The notes under the pieces: generated by a model
The model's database searches: none
Told to the model about the DNA's origin: nothing
Seen by the model: the letters and a program-made list of their open reading frames with translations, nothing else
Assembly: GCA_002104985.1 (NCBI GenBank)
Contig: MCGO01000023.1
Coordinates: forward strand, 372,001 to 436,000
Reading direction: 5' to 3'
Length of the DNA: 64,000 bases
Source: Rhizoclosmatium globosum
Taxonomy: Eukaryota > Chytridiomycota > Chytridiomycetes > Chytridiales > Chytriomycetaceae
Position numbers and translations under genes: made by a program
Part shown: one piece after another, positions 10,751 through 21,954 of the stretch
Layout of the letters: each line of letters opens with the position of its first letter
How positions within the stretch are numbered: position 1 is the first letter of the stretch

Positions 10751-12444
10751 ATGACGCTTGCTCCCTTCTTAAGTCTCTTTTTCATCGTCGTTACTCACAC
10801 ACTCGCCGCTGATCCGCAATGTGGTTCGTGGAATTTGACTTTCTCGCAGAATTCTTTGTATAGGCAAACATTAATTCTTTGTATAGCCAATATGGCTCTG
10901 GCAGACTCTGACTGTCTTTGTGGAACTGATCCCTGCGGCGTCGGCGGATTTTGTGTCAATAACCAATGTTCCTGTGGAGTTCCTGGATTTGACGTCCAGA
11001 ACCAGCTTTGGAAAGACGGCGCAACTTGCAAATGCAGTCCCACCGACGGCGAATTATGTACCACAGGGCTTTATTGCACTATAAATTCTACTTGTGCCAC
11101 GACTCCAAATTGTTCTGGGGGAAGCTGCACCACTGCAATCTGTGGCTCCACTCTCGGAAACACTTTGCCTTTGAGTCAAAACTTTTGTGCCTTCCAGAAC
11201 CAAACATGTGCTGTTCAAGCTGATGAGTCTCGTAAGTTTGTTTTGAAAGGTTTTTATGCCCTTCTTTGTGCCTTAATGCATCTTTCCCTCCAGGAAAATG
11301 TGTTGATGCTTCAGCTGTCACTGCTGTTGCGTCCACTGTTGTTTCTACTGCAATCTCAACCGCTGTTTCCACTGCTATCTCTACCGCTATCTCTACCGCT
11401 GTTGCTACCACTGTCTCTACTGCTGTCTCTTCCGCCGTCTCTTCAACTGCTTCTTCAACTGTTTCAACTGCGGCATCAAACGCTGCATCAACCGCTACCT
11501 CTTCTGCCTCTACCACTAAAATCTCTCCCACTGCTGCTGTTACTTCCAATCTTGTCACTACCTCCATTTCTTCCTTCAATGTTGCACTATCCTCAACAAC
11601 CTCTTCCAATATCACTCCAAGCTCTGCAACCGAATCACCTGCCACAACTAATTTGACCACCATTAAATCTAGTGAAACTAGTACTGTTGCCAAAGCTAGT
11701 CCAACTTCAAATAGTAATTCGATGCTCGGAACTTCCACTTCTCCAGTTGTTATTCAATCTATTTCATCAGCCACTGGTACAAGGACAGTCGTCGCTTCGT
11801 CCACTCTTCCGCTCCCATCAAGCACTACACTTTCACCACCCCCGCTACCAGTTGATCCCCCAGGAGCACAAAACACTCCATTGACAGGCTCAGTCAAGGT
11901 TGCTACAGTAAACAAGTTCATTACGATCCTGGGCCATACGTTTCCTTTGCTGAATGCAAAATCAATTGCAGATACTGTCAAAACTGCTACTGTTTTCGTT
12001 GGAACTAATAGTTCGCCGTAAAAACGGCAATATCCCGGCGCCTGGAATATCTGCCACTTTGATGCAGATGTTGAAGGTAGAAAACGGGATTCGCTGAATT
12101 CACGTTCAGGAGGAGCATCCGGTACAGTTATGTTTAAAGGACCCCATAATTCGTCTGCTGTTGCGGCTACAACGTCCGCTATTGTGACGACTGACAAAGC
12201 TTTTGCGGCCTCTGACATCACTTCTACTTCCTCAGTCACTACTGTTTCACCAAATCTCTTGAAGACAATGGCTATTCCGTCCTATGGGATCAACACAAGC
12301 GAAAAACAGGAAAGTAATCAAATCAACATTCCGGTTCCAACCAAAACTCCTGCTGTTGGAGGTGGTAAAACAAATGTTCTAGCTTCGTCTTCTATGACTG
12401 TGATTCCCGTTTTCTGCCTCTCTCTTTTGATCTTGTTTGTTTAG
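10751..12444 (+). CDS. secreted Cys-rich, Ser/Thr-rich surface protein, probably GPI-anchored
   Basis: ATG 10751 opens with a clear signal peptide (PFLSLFFIVVTHTLAA). Next comes a Cys-rich domain of about 130 residues with an EG-like pattern (CGVGGFCVNNQCSCG) and several sequons. After an intron (about 11232-11293, ending CCTCCAG) follows a long low-complexity Ala/Ser/Thr/Val region built of VSTAIS-type repeats, typical of an O-mannosylated stalk. One frame ends at 12021. A further segment (about 12115-12444) ends in a hydrophobic tail (MTVIPVFCLSLLILFV) like a GPI signal. Joining them needs an intron of about 97 nt (GTTCGC...TTCAG) that keeps phase but has a weak donor. Likely a cell-wall or adhesin-like protein. 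Function not known. Confidence 0.65.
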
Positions 12445-12748
12445 TTATGTTTATCATAGCGAATACAATTCAGCGAGCTAATTCAGTTGTTTTCAAGTTA
12501 ATAATTGTAAAAAAAGGCTTACGAATATCATAATTGAACTGGCTGTAGAAGTGGATTATGAACAAAGCGAACTGAAGTGCAATTTCCAAGGGAAAGGGAT
12601 CAGACCTCAGTTTTGATGTGCCAAACTTTATTGAATGAACGAGTTGGAAATAAAATAAACGCGTAAAATTGATTGAAGAATGCAGAAGGTAGAGCTGAAA
12701 CTACAAATTATGAGTTTTGTAAATCTACTATCATTTCTATCATCAGCT
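12445..12748. other. intergenic, no gene seen
   Basis: AT-rich spacer between the surface-protein gene and tRNA-Thr. Nothing recognisable beyond presumed 3' UTR and a short tRNA upstream flank. Confidence 0.4.
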
Positions 12749-12836
12749 GCCTTCTTAGCTCAGTTGGTTAGATCGCCTGCCTAGTATCGTAAGAACAGCA
12801 AGCAGGAGGCCACCAGTTCAAATCTGGTAGAAGGCA
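12749..12836 (+). tRNA. tRNA-Thr (AGT) with 14-nt intron
   Basis: Folds as a cloverleaf: acceptor GCCTTCT pairs with AGAAGGC, D-arm GCTC, anticodon stem CCTGC/GCAGG and T-arm ACCAG-TTCAAAT-CTGGT. The anticodon loop reads CTAGTA then A38, with a 14-nt intron at 12787-12800 right after position 37, the canonical place. The anticodon AGT decodes Thr. Confidence 0.93.
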
Positions 12837-13197
12837 ACCTTTTGAAAGAGTTGTGTTGGTGTGGATTTTGGATTGCTGTGAAAGAACAGGAGGGAAGAGC
12901 TCCATGCCGCGTTCATTCAATTCATTTAGTATGTATTATTGAGCAGAATCTAGCAAGGCGTTATTGCGAGGAACACTGCAGTGGGAGTTACGACCATGTC
13001 TTGGAGCACAAACACCAGCACCCCAGCCCACAGGCAACTGAATACGGTTTAAGCGCACTGGATAATAATTGGGGCGGAATGCGGAAACCATGAACACGAA
13101 AAATAGCATTTTGAGTGCCAGCGCTTTGTAAATAATACGAGGTCAGCTTCACCTCACTCACACCTTACCACACCAACAGCAGTCACACAAAAGGACT
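12837..13197. other. spacer between two tRNA genes
   Basis: No coding signal I would support. An 83-codon plus-strand frame at 12842-13093 has no recognisable features and begins inside the tRNA trailer. Confidence 0.4.
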
Positions 13198-13279
13198 CGA
13201 CAACGGCAGGACTTGAACCTGCGCACTCAGAGAGTAATAGATTTCTAGTCTATCGCCTTAACCGCTCGGCCACGTTGTC
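13198..13279 (-). tRNA. tRNA-Ser (AGA)
   Basis: The minus strand folds with acceptor GACAACG/CGTTGTC, a D-arm GGCCGAGCGGTTAAGGC, anticodon stem ATAGA/TCTAT around loop CTAGAAA (anticodon AGA), a long variable arm typical of tRNA-Ser and a T-arm with GGTTCAAGTCC. No intron. Confidence 0.94.
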
Positions 13280-13483
13280 CGTGATGCACGAATGGCAGTA
13301 CTTAATTTAAGACAATGAATGACAACGAATTTATATTCAGATAAAAAGCTTACATACTATTGATTGACATTGTAGGAATTTCGAAATTATGTTTCATAGC
13401 ATGACTGATGAGGATGAAGGCAACAGACAAGTTTATTTCCAATCCACAACAGGATAACAATCTTCATACTGTATTAAAAGAAA

Positions 13484-14182
13484 TTAAGCAGTGGCGTCAG
13501 GTTGAGCAGATGGGTGGCTCTTCTTGATGCATGGCACTTCATTAATTTCCTTCATGAGTTTGACAATGTTTGGGAATGGAGTCAAGTCAACTTCAAATCT
13601 AGTGTATGCGTATGCGCAAAATAAGAAAAGATGTTAATGTCAACCACCCGATTCACTTACCTATTGGCGTTGTAGAACTGGGCGGCGAGACAGATATCCG
13701 CGATTGTGAACTCGTCACCAAAAGAGTATTTGCCCATAGTTTGACCAACTGCTTTTTCATACGCTGCCAACAATATCTGATCAGCTTTAATTGATGATAC
13801 AAGCGCTAAAGAGATGGTTTACCAGTCAATCCCCTCACATTCACCCACTTTGCAAACTCAGTGTCAACACCCTCCTTTCCACGAAGACGAGCGACTTCTT
13901 TAATGATGCTCAGGTTCTGGACTGGGTGCGTGTCGCAGGCAATGATTCCAACCAATGCGCGAACTTTGGCACGAGACACAGGGTCTTTGGGGAGGAGAGG
14001 GTTTTCAGGATGGATTTCTTCGAGGTATTCGAGGATAGCTGGAGACTAGAGTTGCATGATTGACGGTTTAGTTTTGAGTATTGTGTGTATTTGTTGGTTG
14101 TGTTTGAGTTCCGGTTGTTCCGATGCTCCTCCTGCGTCTTGCAGGGTGTCACTTTGCCTCGTCATTGTCAATCAACTCAGTA

Positions 14183-14225
<43 letters not shown>

Positions 14226-14559
14226 GTCGAAGTGATCGTCTCACTAGCTTCTGAGCGAGTCTCTGTCGCTGAAAGCAACGAATCCAATACGCACCTGGGT
14301 CAACAAGACGCCGCGGTGCACCAGCGTCGGCACCAGACCAGATGGATTCTTTTCAAGGTACTCGGCGGATCGCTGTTCGCCCTTGACAAGGTTCACAGCG
14401 ACGTAGTCAAAGTCGATGTTCTTGTGGTGCAGAGCTGCCCTGAACCCATTCGCAATGTTAGTAGTTGCGCGAATGTAACAGAAGAAAGACGAACCGGACA
14501 CGCCAGGAGGTTCCGCTGCGCCAGTATGAGTAGAGAGTGAATTCCTTGTCGCTTGACAT
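13484..14559 (-). CDS. maleylacetoacetate isomerase (zeta-class glutathione transferase)
   Basis: Exons 14559-14495, 14439-14295, 14045-13823, 13784-13661 and 13598-13484 splice in phase to 223 residues, the normal length. The N-terminus reads YSYWRSGTSWRVR, matching the family's SSCSWRVR glutathione-site motif, then VNLVKGEQRSAEYLEKNPSGLVPTL. The C-terminal part has FTIADICLAAQFYNANRFEVDL. In the known pathway the enzyme converts maleylacetoacetate to fumarylacetoacetate in tyrosine and phenylalanine breakdown, using glutathione. The first intron carries a CTACTAAC branch site. The second intron (249 nt) contains a long GT/CA microsatellite. Frame is intact throughout. Confidence 0.93.
14183..14221. 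repeat. (GT)n dinucleotide microsatellite in an intron
   Basis: About 19 uninterrupted GT units within intron 2 (14294-14046) of the isomerase gene. Likely length-polymorphic. Confidence 0.9.
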
Positions 14560-14736
14560 TTGTGTTTGTGGAGTCTTTTCTTTAATGATCATCATTATGA
14601 AAGCACCTTTGCAATACTCGGCACTTGTGATTGTCGAAAATAATGGAGACAGGCGTTTGTTATATTAATGCCGTATTGTCAGGGATTGGCGTTCAAGGGA
14701 TTTGCGGCTATCCACTCTCAGAACTACCCCTCTAAA

Positions 14737-16097
14737 ATGACCAATACCATCCAGCCCTCCCAACCAGTGAGTCGATTCTTTGAAAAGCATCTCGACGTAA
14801 CTCAACTGCAACAGCTTATACTCCTTGCTTTCGTTTCCTTTTGGTCGCGTTTTGTCGAGAGAACTTCTGAGACACAAGTATCAATTGCCAACACAGCTCC
14901 AAGAACACTCTTAACGACGATGTTTTGTATCTTAATGACGGTTATCTGTGTCCAACTTTCCTTCTTTACTTCTATGGAGAAAAAAAGTGGTATCTACTTA
15001 CGTTCCCATTCTCCTACTAACAAACTCACCATAGCTCCACTAGCTCCAAATCGCTCTGTTATTGGGTACATAATGAATACTTGCGACTTTATTCTTTTTC
15101 GATTCCGGCAACTCATCCTGTGGATTCTCACTTCAGACTCATCTATCATTCTTGGATACGAGAAAGGTGAGCACCACTCTTAAATTGATTTTCTGACGGC
15201 TTGTTATGTTAGAGTGCCTGAAACTCTGTTTATGCGAAGAGATGAGCAAATTGAGACATGCTCGCGCAGAAATCTCGAGTCTCATCACCAACTTAGAACA
15301 TTCGCAGAGAACCCACGACACAGAACAAACCGCTGCATATAAAAAAATTAAAATCTTGGACAGCCTGTGTGACAAAAAATCCGACGACATTATGCTGTTA
15401 AAGTTTGAAAAGGATGAATTGAAACGACTGAATCAAAACTTATTCCAGCAAACTGACCCGGAAAGGGAATCCCATTGGATGAAAATGGTTGAAGAACTGA
15501 GGGTGAAGAAGGAAGCCTCAGACTATTTCCATTCAAAGCTTTGCTTTGATTCATTGTCGGCAACCAATCATCACCAATCTGAAACTATTGCTATTCTCCA
15601 AGCAAAGTTGAAGAAGGTTCAAACAGATTTGGTTGGCAAGGACGGTGAAATCCAGCAAATCCAATTTCATCAGAATTGTCTCACCACCGAGTCCGCCTCG
15701 TCAAAAATTATAATTGCATTCCTTGAAGATAAGGTTGCGTTTTTTCGCAAAGAGGTTCCAAAGCATCAAGGTCGTTTGCATGCTACAAAGAAAAACATCA
15801 ACCACACTCCACGAACAGCGTGGACACTGTCATTAAACAACAAACTCACCGACCAAATCACTCAAATCGTAAGAAACTATTCTCCACATTTTCTACAATT
15901 TAACATAAATGCAGCGACGCGACTGGGCAAAGACTTCCACCACGTTTCAACGCAAGATTGGGAAAATTACCGGAAAATTAAAACATATCACACAGCTGAA
16001 ATCACAGTTGGAGACACGTTTGAAAACAACGGATAAAGAAGTGGCAATGCTAAAGATCATGTTGGCGGCAGTACCCGAGGAAATTATGGCGTTATAG
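14737..16097 (+). CDS. membrane-anchored coiled-coil protein, unknown function
   Basis: Exons 14737-14989, 15035-15166, 15213-15868 and 15915-16097 keep phase and give 407 residues. Intron 1 is 45 nt and contains CTACTAAC. A hydrophobic segment (LLTTMFCILMTVICVQLSFF) near residues 59-78 suggests one membrane helix; two weaker hydrophobic stretches flank it. The rest is rich in Glu, Lys, Gln and Leu with heptad-like spacing, for example in the last exon (LKSQLETRLKTTDKEVAMLK). I do not recognise the family. A decayed partial copy lies downstream at 16500-17265. Confidence 0.68.
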
Positions 16098-16499
16098 TTG
16101 ATAGACAATGAGTGAAGGGTTTATTTAGCGGATGTGTGGTTTGTTAAGGAGACAAATTTAGAGTAGATGTGTGTACGTAGAAGGATATTGTTTATTGATA
16201 CTCTATTGTTTCTTTCCCTTTTCTCTTATGGTTTCTTTACTACCTTGAACTTAGAAGATTGTATGAACAAAATTGTACCAATTGTATCAATGACAAAGAA
16301 AAAGTCATCTATTATGTACTGAATTTAGAGACAGAAACTTCGTCCTTGAGAGATAGCAATCACAATATTCATTTGCACGACACGCTTTGAAAAACTGGCT
16401 GATTCATCCAACACACTCACCAAACCTCCAAAAGCAGCATCACTATGTAATATATTGCGGGAGAAAAGTGCGAAAGTCCAAAGGATTTAGGGGAAGTCT

Positions 16500-17265
16500 T
16501 AATACAAAAATCGGGTAAAAGTAGCTCGAGTTTCAAGGTACGGATGCTGTTGGAGGCAGCGCAAAAGGGCATTATGGTATTGTAGAGTTTATGGATTTTT
16601 GTTGAGAACAGTCCTGATTTTGTATCTTGAGTTATGTGTGGTGTACTGGCTCCCTGAATTATAATGTATTTAATAATAAAGCTGAACTAACTCAGATATA
16701 GAATCCTATCAGTATCCAAGATGCTTCATAAAAATACTGCATTTTGCCAGTATCTGGGAGACGGAGTTGTGCTTTCTGGTCACGCCGAAATCTCACGTCA
16801 TCATCCACTGCATTCAGAGAGAATCCATGAAGCAGAAAAATCAACTACTGGACTGGACAAATCCCACCTGCTCTTGCTGAATTGGAGAAGTTTTAGTTGG
16901 TTAGGATTTTATAAAACAAGTCAAACTTTGGAAAGTCTTAATTTGACGACGACTTAATCAAAAATTATTCCGGCAAACTGACCCCGAAAGGAAATCTCAT
17001 TGGATGGAAATGGTTGAACAACTGAGGGTCAAGAAAGAAGCATCAGATTATTTCCATTCAAAGCTTTGCCTTGATTCATTGTCGGCAACCATTCATAATC
17101 AATCTCAAACTATGCTATTCTCCAAGCAAGGTCCAAACAGAATTGGTTGACAAGGACGGCGAAATCCAACAAATGTCTCACTAGCAAGGCTACCTCGTCA
17201 AACATAATAATTGCATTCCTTACAGACAAAGTTGCATTTTTTCGCAAAGTGGTACCAAGGCATTC
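16500..17265 (+). pseudogene. decayed duplicate fragments of the coiled-coil gene
   Basis: Positions 16958-17265 repeat the nucleotide sequence of about 15430-15775 of the gene upstream (CAAACTGACCC, CATTGGATG, TTTCCATTCAAAGCTTTGC, CATTGTCGGCAACCA and others) but with deletions and stops. A second short piece near 16535-16590 resembles the 3' end of that gene (ATGCTGTTGGAGGCAG ... ATTATGGTATTGTAG). Order is scrambled relative to the parent. No open frame remains. Confidence 0.7.
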
Positions 17266-17456
17266 TGGAATCCAAGCAAGATCATATCCAAATCACAAAT
17301 CTGAACTCTTTCCTTCCGTACAATTATTTAATCAGAAGTATCCCCAGAAATAAAGACTAGACAAATAAGAATGCAAGAAACCACCGTACCACTTCCACCA
17401 GACGACCAGATGACCACATGACCACATGACTAGAAACTCAACCAATTGTATCCCCT

Positions 17457-18658
17457 CTACTCTTCCACGTTGGCAGGAATAATCACATTCCCGTTGCTAT
17501 CCACATCACAGAGTCGGAACTCCATGATCAAAAAGAATTGGTTTTTAGACTTGCTCTTGAATACGATAGTGTGAGGCTGTCCGCCCGTGTAATCATTCAT
17601 ATTCAGTGTCAACCCCATCTTCAATCCCATCGTGTTCTATTATTTTTTTCCGTTCATGAGGGTTAGGTTCATACTGTCGACATCCAAATCAAAATCAAAT
17701 AAAAACAAACTTACCAGGTCAATGAAGGGTGTGAATGTATCCATGGTATAGACATAATCAGGCGAAAGAGTAATTCCTTCCCGATGCGCCGTCTTTTGGA
17801 AATACTTTCTTCGCTTCTCATGATCTTGAGGCCCAAAGGGCAACCCCGCATCCTTCTCGGCCTCCGAATTCAAAGATTCCCTTAACAATGCATTATTCTC
17901 CACCAGTTCCGTCGCTCCACCCCAAGTCCATTTCCCCAATGTTTGTTCCGCATGAGCTTTCGTGAGAGGACCAGAAGGAATCGGGCCAGGCGCTTTCGAG
18001 ACTGAGAGAGTGTTTTGGGACGAGAGGGTGGTGGAGTAGGTCCATGGTTTATCGGCGGTCAGGTCGTGTGAGAAGGTTGAGTCGACAAGGGTAGCGACTT
18101 TGAGGATGATGGAAATACCGAATGGCAGTTTCACTTTTTGTGCCAGATGACGCCTTGGAGGAGGTCGTCGCCGTTTATCTCTTCCTAGAATGAAGGTTTA
18201 GGTTTGGATTGTGTCTTTTTGGGGGAGCACTGAAACGGGGGAGTACGAACCTTGAAGCGGCCTTGGATTTGGAACGAGAAGAGTCGTTTGCGTGTACCTG
18301 CAGAAGCATTAGAATAAGACAGTTTTGGTGGTGAGAGAGAGAAGGAGAAGGGTGTGAGGCCAAGCAAGCTCGATGACATCAGATACAGATTGGGGAGGAA
18401 AGACAGGGTTACCCCAGTAGTCCGTGTTTGCAATTGGCTGCGATCCATCAGGGGTCACCCCGTTAAAGTCCCTGATTCGCAAGGCAATGTTTCCAGCAAA
18501 GAGCGGACCATCCTAATCAAACAAGGGTCACTACCTACAACTACCTTTAATCAGATACGCACCACAAATGCCGGATTCGAGTCATCGTTCACATTAACAA
18601 CAGCCAAGTTGTTCCAGTCTGATCCAATGCGACAGACAAGCTTCTTTCCCTTTGACAT
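17457..18658 (-). CDS. DUF1769 family protein (one indel)
   Basis: Exons 18658-18563, 18512-18413, 18297-18251, 18184-17715 and 17636-17457. The product starts MSKGKKLVCRIGSDWNNL and carries DUF1769 landmarks: VNVNDDSNPAF, FSFQIQGRFK, DKPWTYST, YTMDTFTPFIDL and a final beta-rich part ending in FFLIMEFRLCDVD. The frame slips at a run of five T on the plus strand (18135-18139); one more base restores GVIWHKKVKLPFG. The family is conserved in fungi, with no established biochemical role that I can state. It is transcribed away from the nitrilase gene 110 bp distant. Confidence 0.78.
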
Positions 18659-18768
18659 CGATTCGGATGGTTGTTTCAGATGTTCTTCCGCAAAACACAT
18701 CCACAATTCAGCCACTTCTTCGCACCAACCAACCACCTTTTAACCACCTCCAAATCCGATCGTTCAAA
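18659..18768. promoter_or_regulatory. short divergent intergenic region, likely bidirectional promoter
   Basis: Only 110 bp separate the start codons of the DUF1769 gene (minus) and the nitrilase (plus). Both promoters must lie here or in the genes. No classical element is evident. Confidence 0.4.
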
Positions 18769-20046
18769 ATGATTGCCGCTGCTCTTCAACTGACCACGAC
18801 GCCCGAGTCCGTCCACGCCAACCTGAACACACTTCGCTCTCTCATCAACGATGCAACAACAAAACACAACGCAAATCTGGTCGTGCTTCCGGAATATGTT
18901 TGACCCTCGGAATGAAGAATCGCTCGTTGGCAGAGACCGTGAAACACCCTTCAACTACTACTTCAACTACAACAACCGCAGACACTCCGTTACAAGATGC
19001 CCTCTCGGACATTGCAAAGGAATTCAAAGTCTTTCTGGTCGCGGGCTCTATTCCTACAATTCAAGAACCTGACGCTACCAAGTTTCAAAATACGTTGTTT
19101 GTGTTCAACCCTGATGGCGAGCGCATTGCTACTTATCATAAAATTCATCTTTTCAAGTTTGAGGGGCCGCCTGCTTTTGATGAAGGTGATTGTTACGAGT
19201 GAGATCATTGACTGAACGAGTGAAGGAATGTCGAACGGGCTTGCGCGAACAACCGAATGAACTGACTGAGGAACGAGGGAGGTTTGAGGTTTGAGGTTGC
19301 GTGAAAACAGGCGAAAGGGAGGAATAGCGAGCGAAGCGAGCAGAGAAACCGACAAAGTCGGAAATAGATTGACCTAGTAGAAAGAAACATTCAAAAGCGA
19401 GCCGATTCGCCGAAGACGAGACGAGCTTTTGGAACTGTGAGCGCAGCGAACGAGTTTTCGCGAAGCGATTTGCGCAGCGAGTACACGAGTGGAGCTCATA
19501 TCCTTCAAGCGAAATAGGATTATAGTGAGCGACTTTCCAACTTTCACTGAGTAAAACTAGAAATCTACGGCCACCCTACCCTCTTACTAACTTTTCGATG
19601 CAGGTGAAACTGTTGTTGCCGGAGCGACAGACCAGTCTCTCACGGTCGCTTTGACGGACGAATGGAAAGCGCGTTTGAGTATTTGTTATGATGTGCGCTT
19701 TCCTGAACTCTATCGACAACAAGGAGATCAAAACTCCAACAATCGACCATACAATATTATTGTATGTCCTGCGGCGTTTACTGTAGAAACGGGGAAAGCG
19801 CATTGGGAAGTCTTGCTTAGAGCGCGTGCGATTGAGAATCAGGCGTATGTCATTGCGAGTGCTCAAGTTGGTGTGCATCCTGTTACTGGACGTACTACGT
19901 ATGGTCACTCCCTGATTATCGATCCATGGGGTACAGTTGTGAGTGAAGTGAAAGAAGGAGATGGATATGCAGTTTGGAATTTGGATTTGGGTGTGGTCGA
20001 TGATGTTCGACGTAGATTGCCTGCGCTAACGCATAGAAAAATGTAA
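18769..20046 (+). CDS. nitrilase-superfamily amidase, NIT2/omega-amidase-like
   Basis: Carbon-nitrogen hydrolase fold with the three catalytic residues visible: Glu in LVVLPE, Lys in YHKIHLFKFEGPP and Cys in SICYDVRFPELYR. Other landmarks are AHWEVLLRARAIENQ and the C-terminal DVRRRLP. The frame breaks once just after LPE (about 18895-18905), then continues as SLAETVKHP. The intron 19186-19603 (418 nt) is by far the longest in this gene and carries a TTACTAAC branch site. By family knowledge NIT2 hydrolyses alpha-ketoglutaramate and alpha-ketosuccinamate. Exact substrate here is inferred from similarity to that branch only. Confidence 0.83.
19186..19603 (+). repeat. 418-nt intron with introner-like repeated sequence
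   Basis: Between the GTGATT donor and the GATGCAG acceptor the intron carries GACTGAACGA, GTGAAGGAATGT, GGTTGCGTG and ATAGCGAGCGAAGCGAG. The same order of similar words occurs in the KH-gene intron 31690-32003. Most introns nearby are 36-120 nt. Confidence 0.6.
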
Positions 20047-20969
20047 CCAAATAAAGTTATGCTGTATGTACCAAAGAGTTCCGTGTTGTCAGTCTGGACG
20101 TTCATTTTATGATGGTACTTGTTATAATTAATCAATCTCCACATCATGAAAATTCAACTTTTGCATCATAAAAACACAATTTGGGAACCCCAAAAAAAGT
20201 AGTTTCAAAAAATGACAGCCCTCTTCCGCGTCGCATTCATGTCTTTCCATCTCGTTGTTATTGCGATTGCAGCTCAAGTTGTTACTGGTAAGTGTTCAGC
20301 TTGTGGCTGTGTCCATTGATACTGTACATCCGCAAGGTTCTGGTTTCCCCAATATCCCATCGAATGTCATCTTGCCTTTAGTTACTTGCGTCAGATCCGA
20401 CAGTAACGTCCAGGGAGCACTTACGCTGCCAACGAACCCAAACCCCCAACAGCTCTTAACCTTTGCCCAACAATTCTGCTTTGCAAAAAATACAATCAAC
20501 GCTGCTATTATTGGTTGCGGTGTTCAAGCACAGTCTCCAATTGCGTATGCTGTAGCGCAAGCACTTTCGGGATATGTCTCCAATTTCTGTACCAACGCTG
20601 TTAATCCTGTTTGCGGCCTTAACCTTGTCTCTACCACTCCTTACCTACAGCCAGTTTTGAATGCATTCCAATCGGTTGACGCAGCTAGATTCACTGAGGT
20701 TTTGACAGCCGGGACCTGTGCCCAGGATGTAAGAACTTTGCACTCACTTCTTGACTGAACACTGAAACTTCACGTGACCAATAACAGGCAAAGGCAAAAC
20801 TTATTCAGGCTCTCACTACGTGTGTTGACCCATCTTTGGACTTCTCTGGTCTCTGTCCTCCTGATCTCATTCCGACGTCAATTGGTGTGTTTGTAATGAA
20901 TTTTAGTTTGATCAAAGCTGACCAGCAATAGATATAACCTCTGAAACTACCGAAACTGCCGAAACTATA

Positions 20970-21819
20970 GGCTCGGTGCCAGCCTCTCTTCTTCCTCTTT
21001 TTTTCTCGAAGAGAGGCTGGTCCTGAATCAATTAGAAAATCTGTCCACCACTGCCTCCCTGCCACCGCCTTTTCTCCTGAACCGCCCAAGCGAATTCCAC
21101 CAAATTTGGTATATGCATAAGTAAGTATATTTTATTACGAACTGCCAAAGAACATCTCAATTGGATTGGCAGATCCTCGGCAAACGACATGTGCCTGAGG
21201 CAGAGCTTAGTCAAAACCCATCAATTCCCACTTTCAATGATACATAACCACTTGAACGACTCAAAACTTCTTACAATGGTGCCAGAGAGGCAGCTATGAT
21301 AGCTATTTTATAGTGACAACTTGAGTGGGGAAGACGTTCAAACAGCTTTCAAGAGGCTTCCAATCCTTAGCCAACAATTATTCATTCGTATTTATTCGTA
21401 ATCACAAGGTCTGGCAGATTCATAGCGGCAATTAGTGAGTGAATTATCATATTGCTTCCCCCAACTATCTAGAACTTCTGGAGCCATTTACAAGGCTATT
21501 ATCATCGTGATACAATATATCAAACAATAAAATCGGATGGAGAACGTTGGTACAAAGTTTGAATGTGTTTTGGCTCATGTCGGTGACCAGTCAGGGTTGT
21601 TTGTAGAGGATCTGCCAATCCGATTGTGATGCCACTTTGCAATTCATAATAAATTACACTTACTCATCGATATACCAAATTTGGTGGAATTCGCTTGGGC
21701 GGTTCAGGAGAAAAGGCGGTGGCAGGGAGGCAGTGGTGGACAGATTTTCTAATTGATTCAGGACCAGCCTAGCCTCTCTTCGAGAAAAAAAGAGGAAGAA
21801 GAGAGGCTGGCACCGAGCC
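20970..21819. mobile_element. 850-bp fold-back element 1 (MITE-like)
   Basis: Inverted arms of about 210 bp: 20970-21178 and 21605-21819, near identical. Ends read GGCTCGGTGCCAGCC and GGCTGGCACCGAGCC, with TA outside each end. Each terminus contains its own hairpin (CCAGCCTCTCTTC...GAAGAGAGGCTGG). No coding capacity. Confidence 0.82.
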
Positions 21820-21877
21820 TACCGAAACTACCAAAACTACCGAAACTACCGAAACTACCGAAACTACCGAAACTATA
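21820..21877 (+). repeat. Thr-Glu-Thr minisatellite (ACCGAAACT)n remnant
   Basis: Six tandem copies of a 9-bp unit ACCGAAACT. It belongs to the split surface-protein gene and separates the two inserted elements. Further copies flank the elements at 20941-20969 and 24928-24990. Confidence 0.85.
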
Positions 21878-21954
21878 GGCTCGGTGCCAGCCTCTCCTCT
21901 CTCTTTTTCTTAGGGGCATTTTTCTCCGGAGGAGAGGCTGGTCCGAAATCAATT

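Noticed and set aside
11088..11738. Long minus-strand open frame over the surface-protein gene
   Set aside because: It is the antisense of the low-complexity VSTA/Thr-rich stalk. The composition is explained by the plus-strand gene with its signal peptide and Cys-rich domain.
21820..21877. CRISPR-like short tandem repeat
   Set aside because: Units of 9 bp without spacers, in coding phase for Thr-Glu-Thr, in a eukaryotic gene. It is a coding minisatellite.
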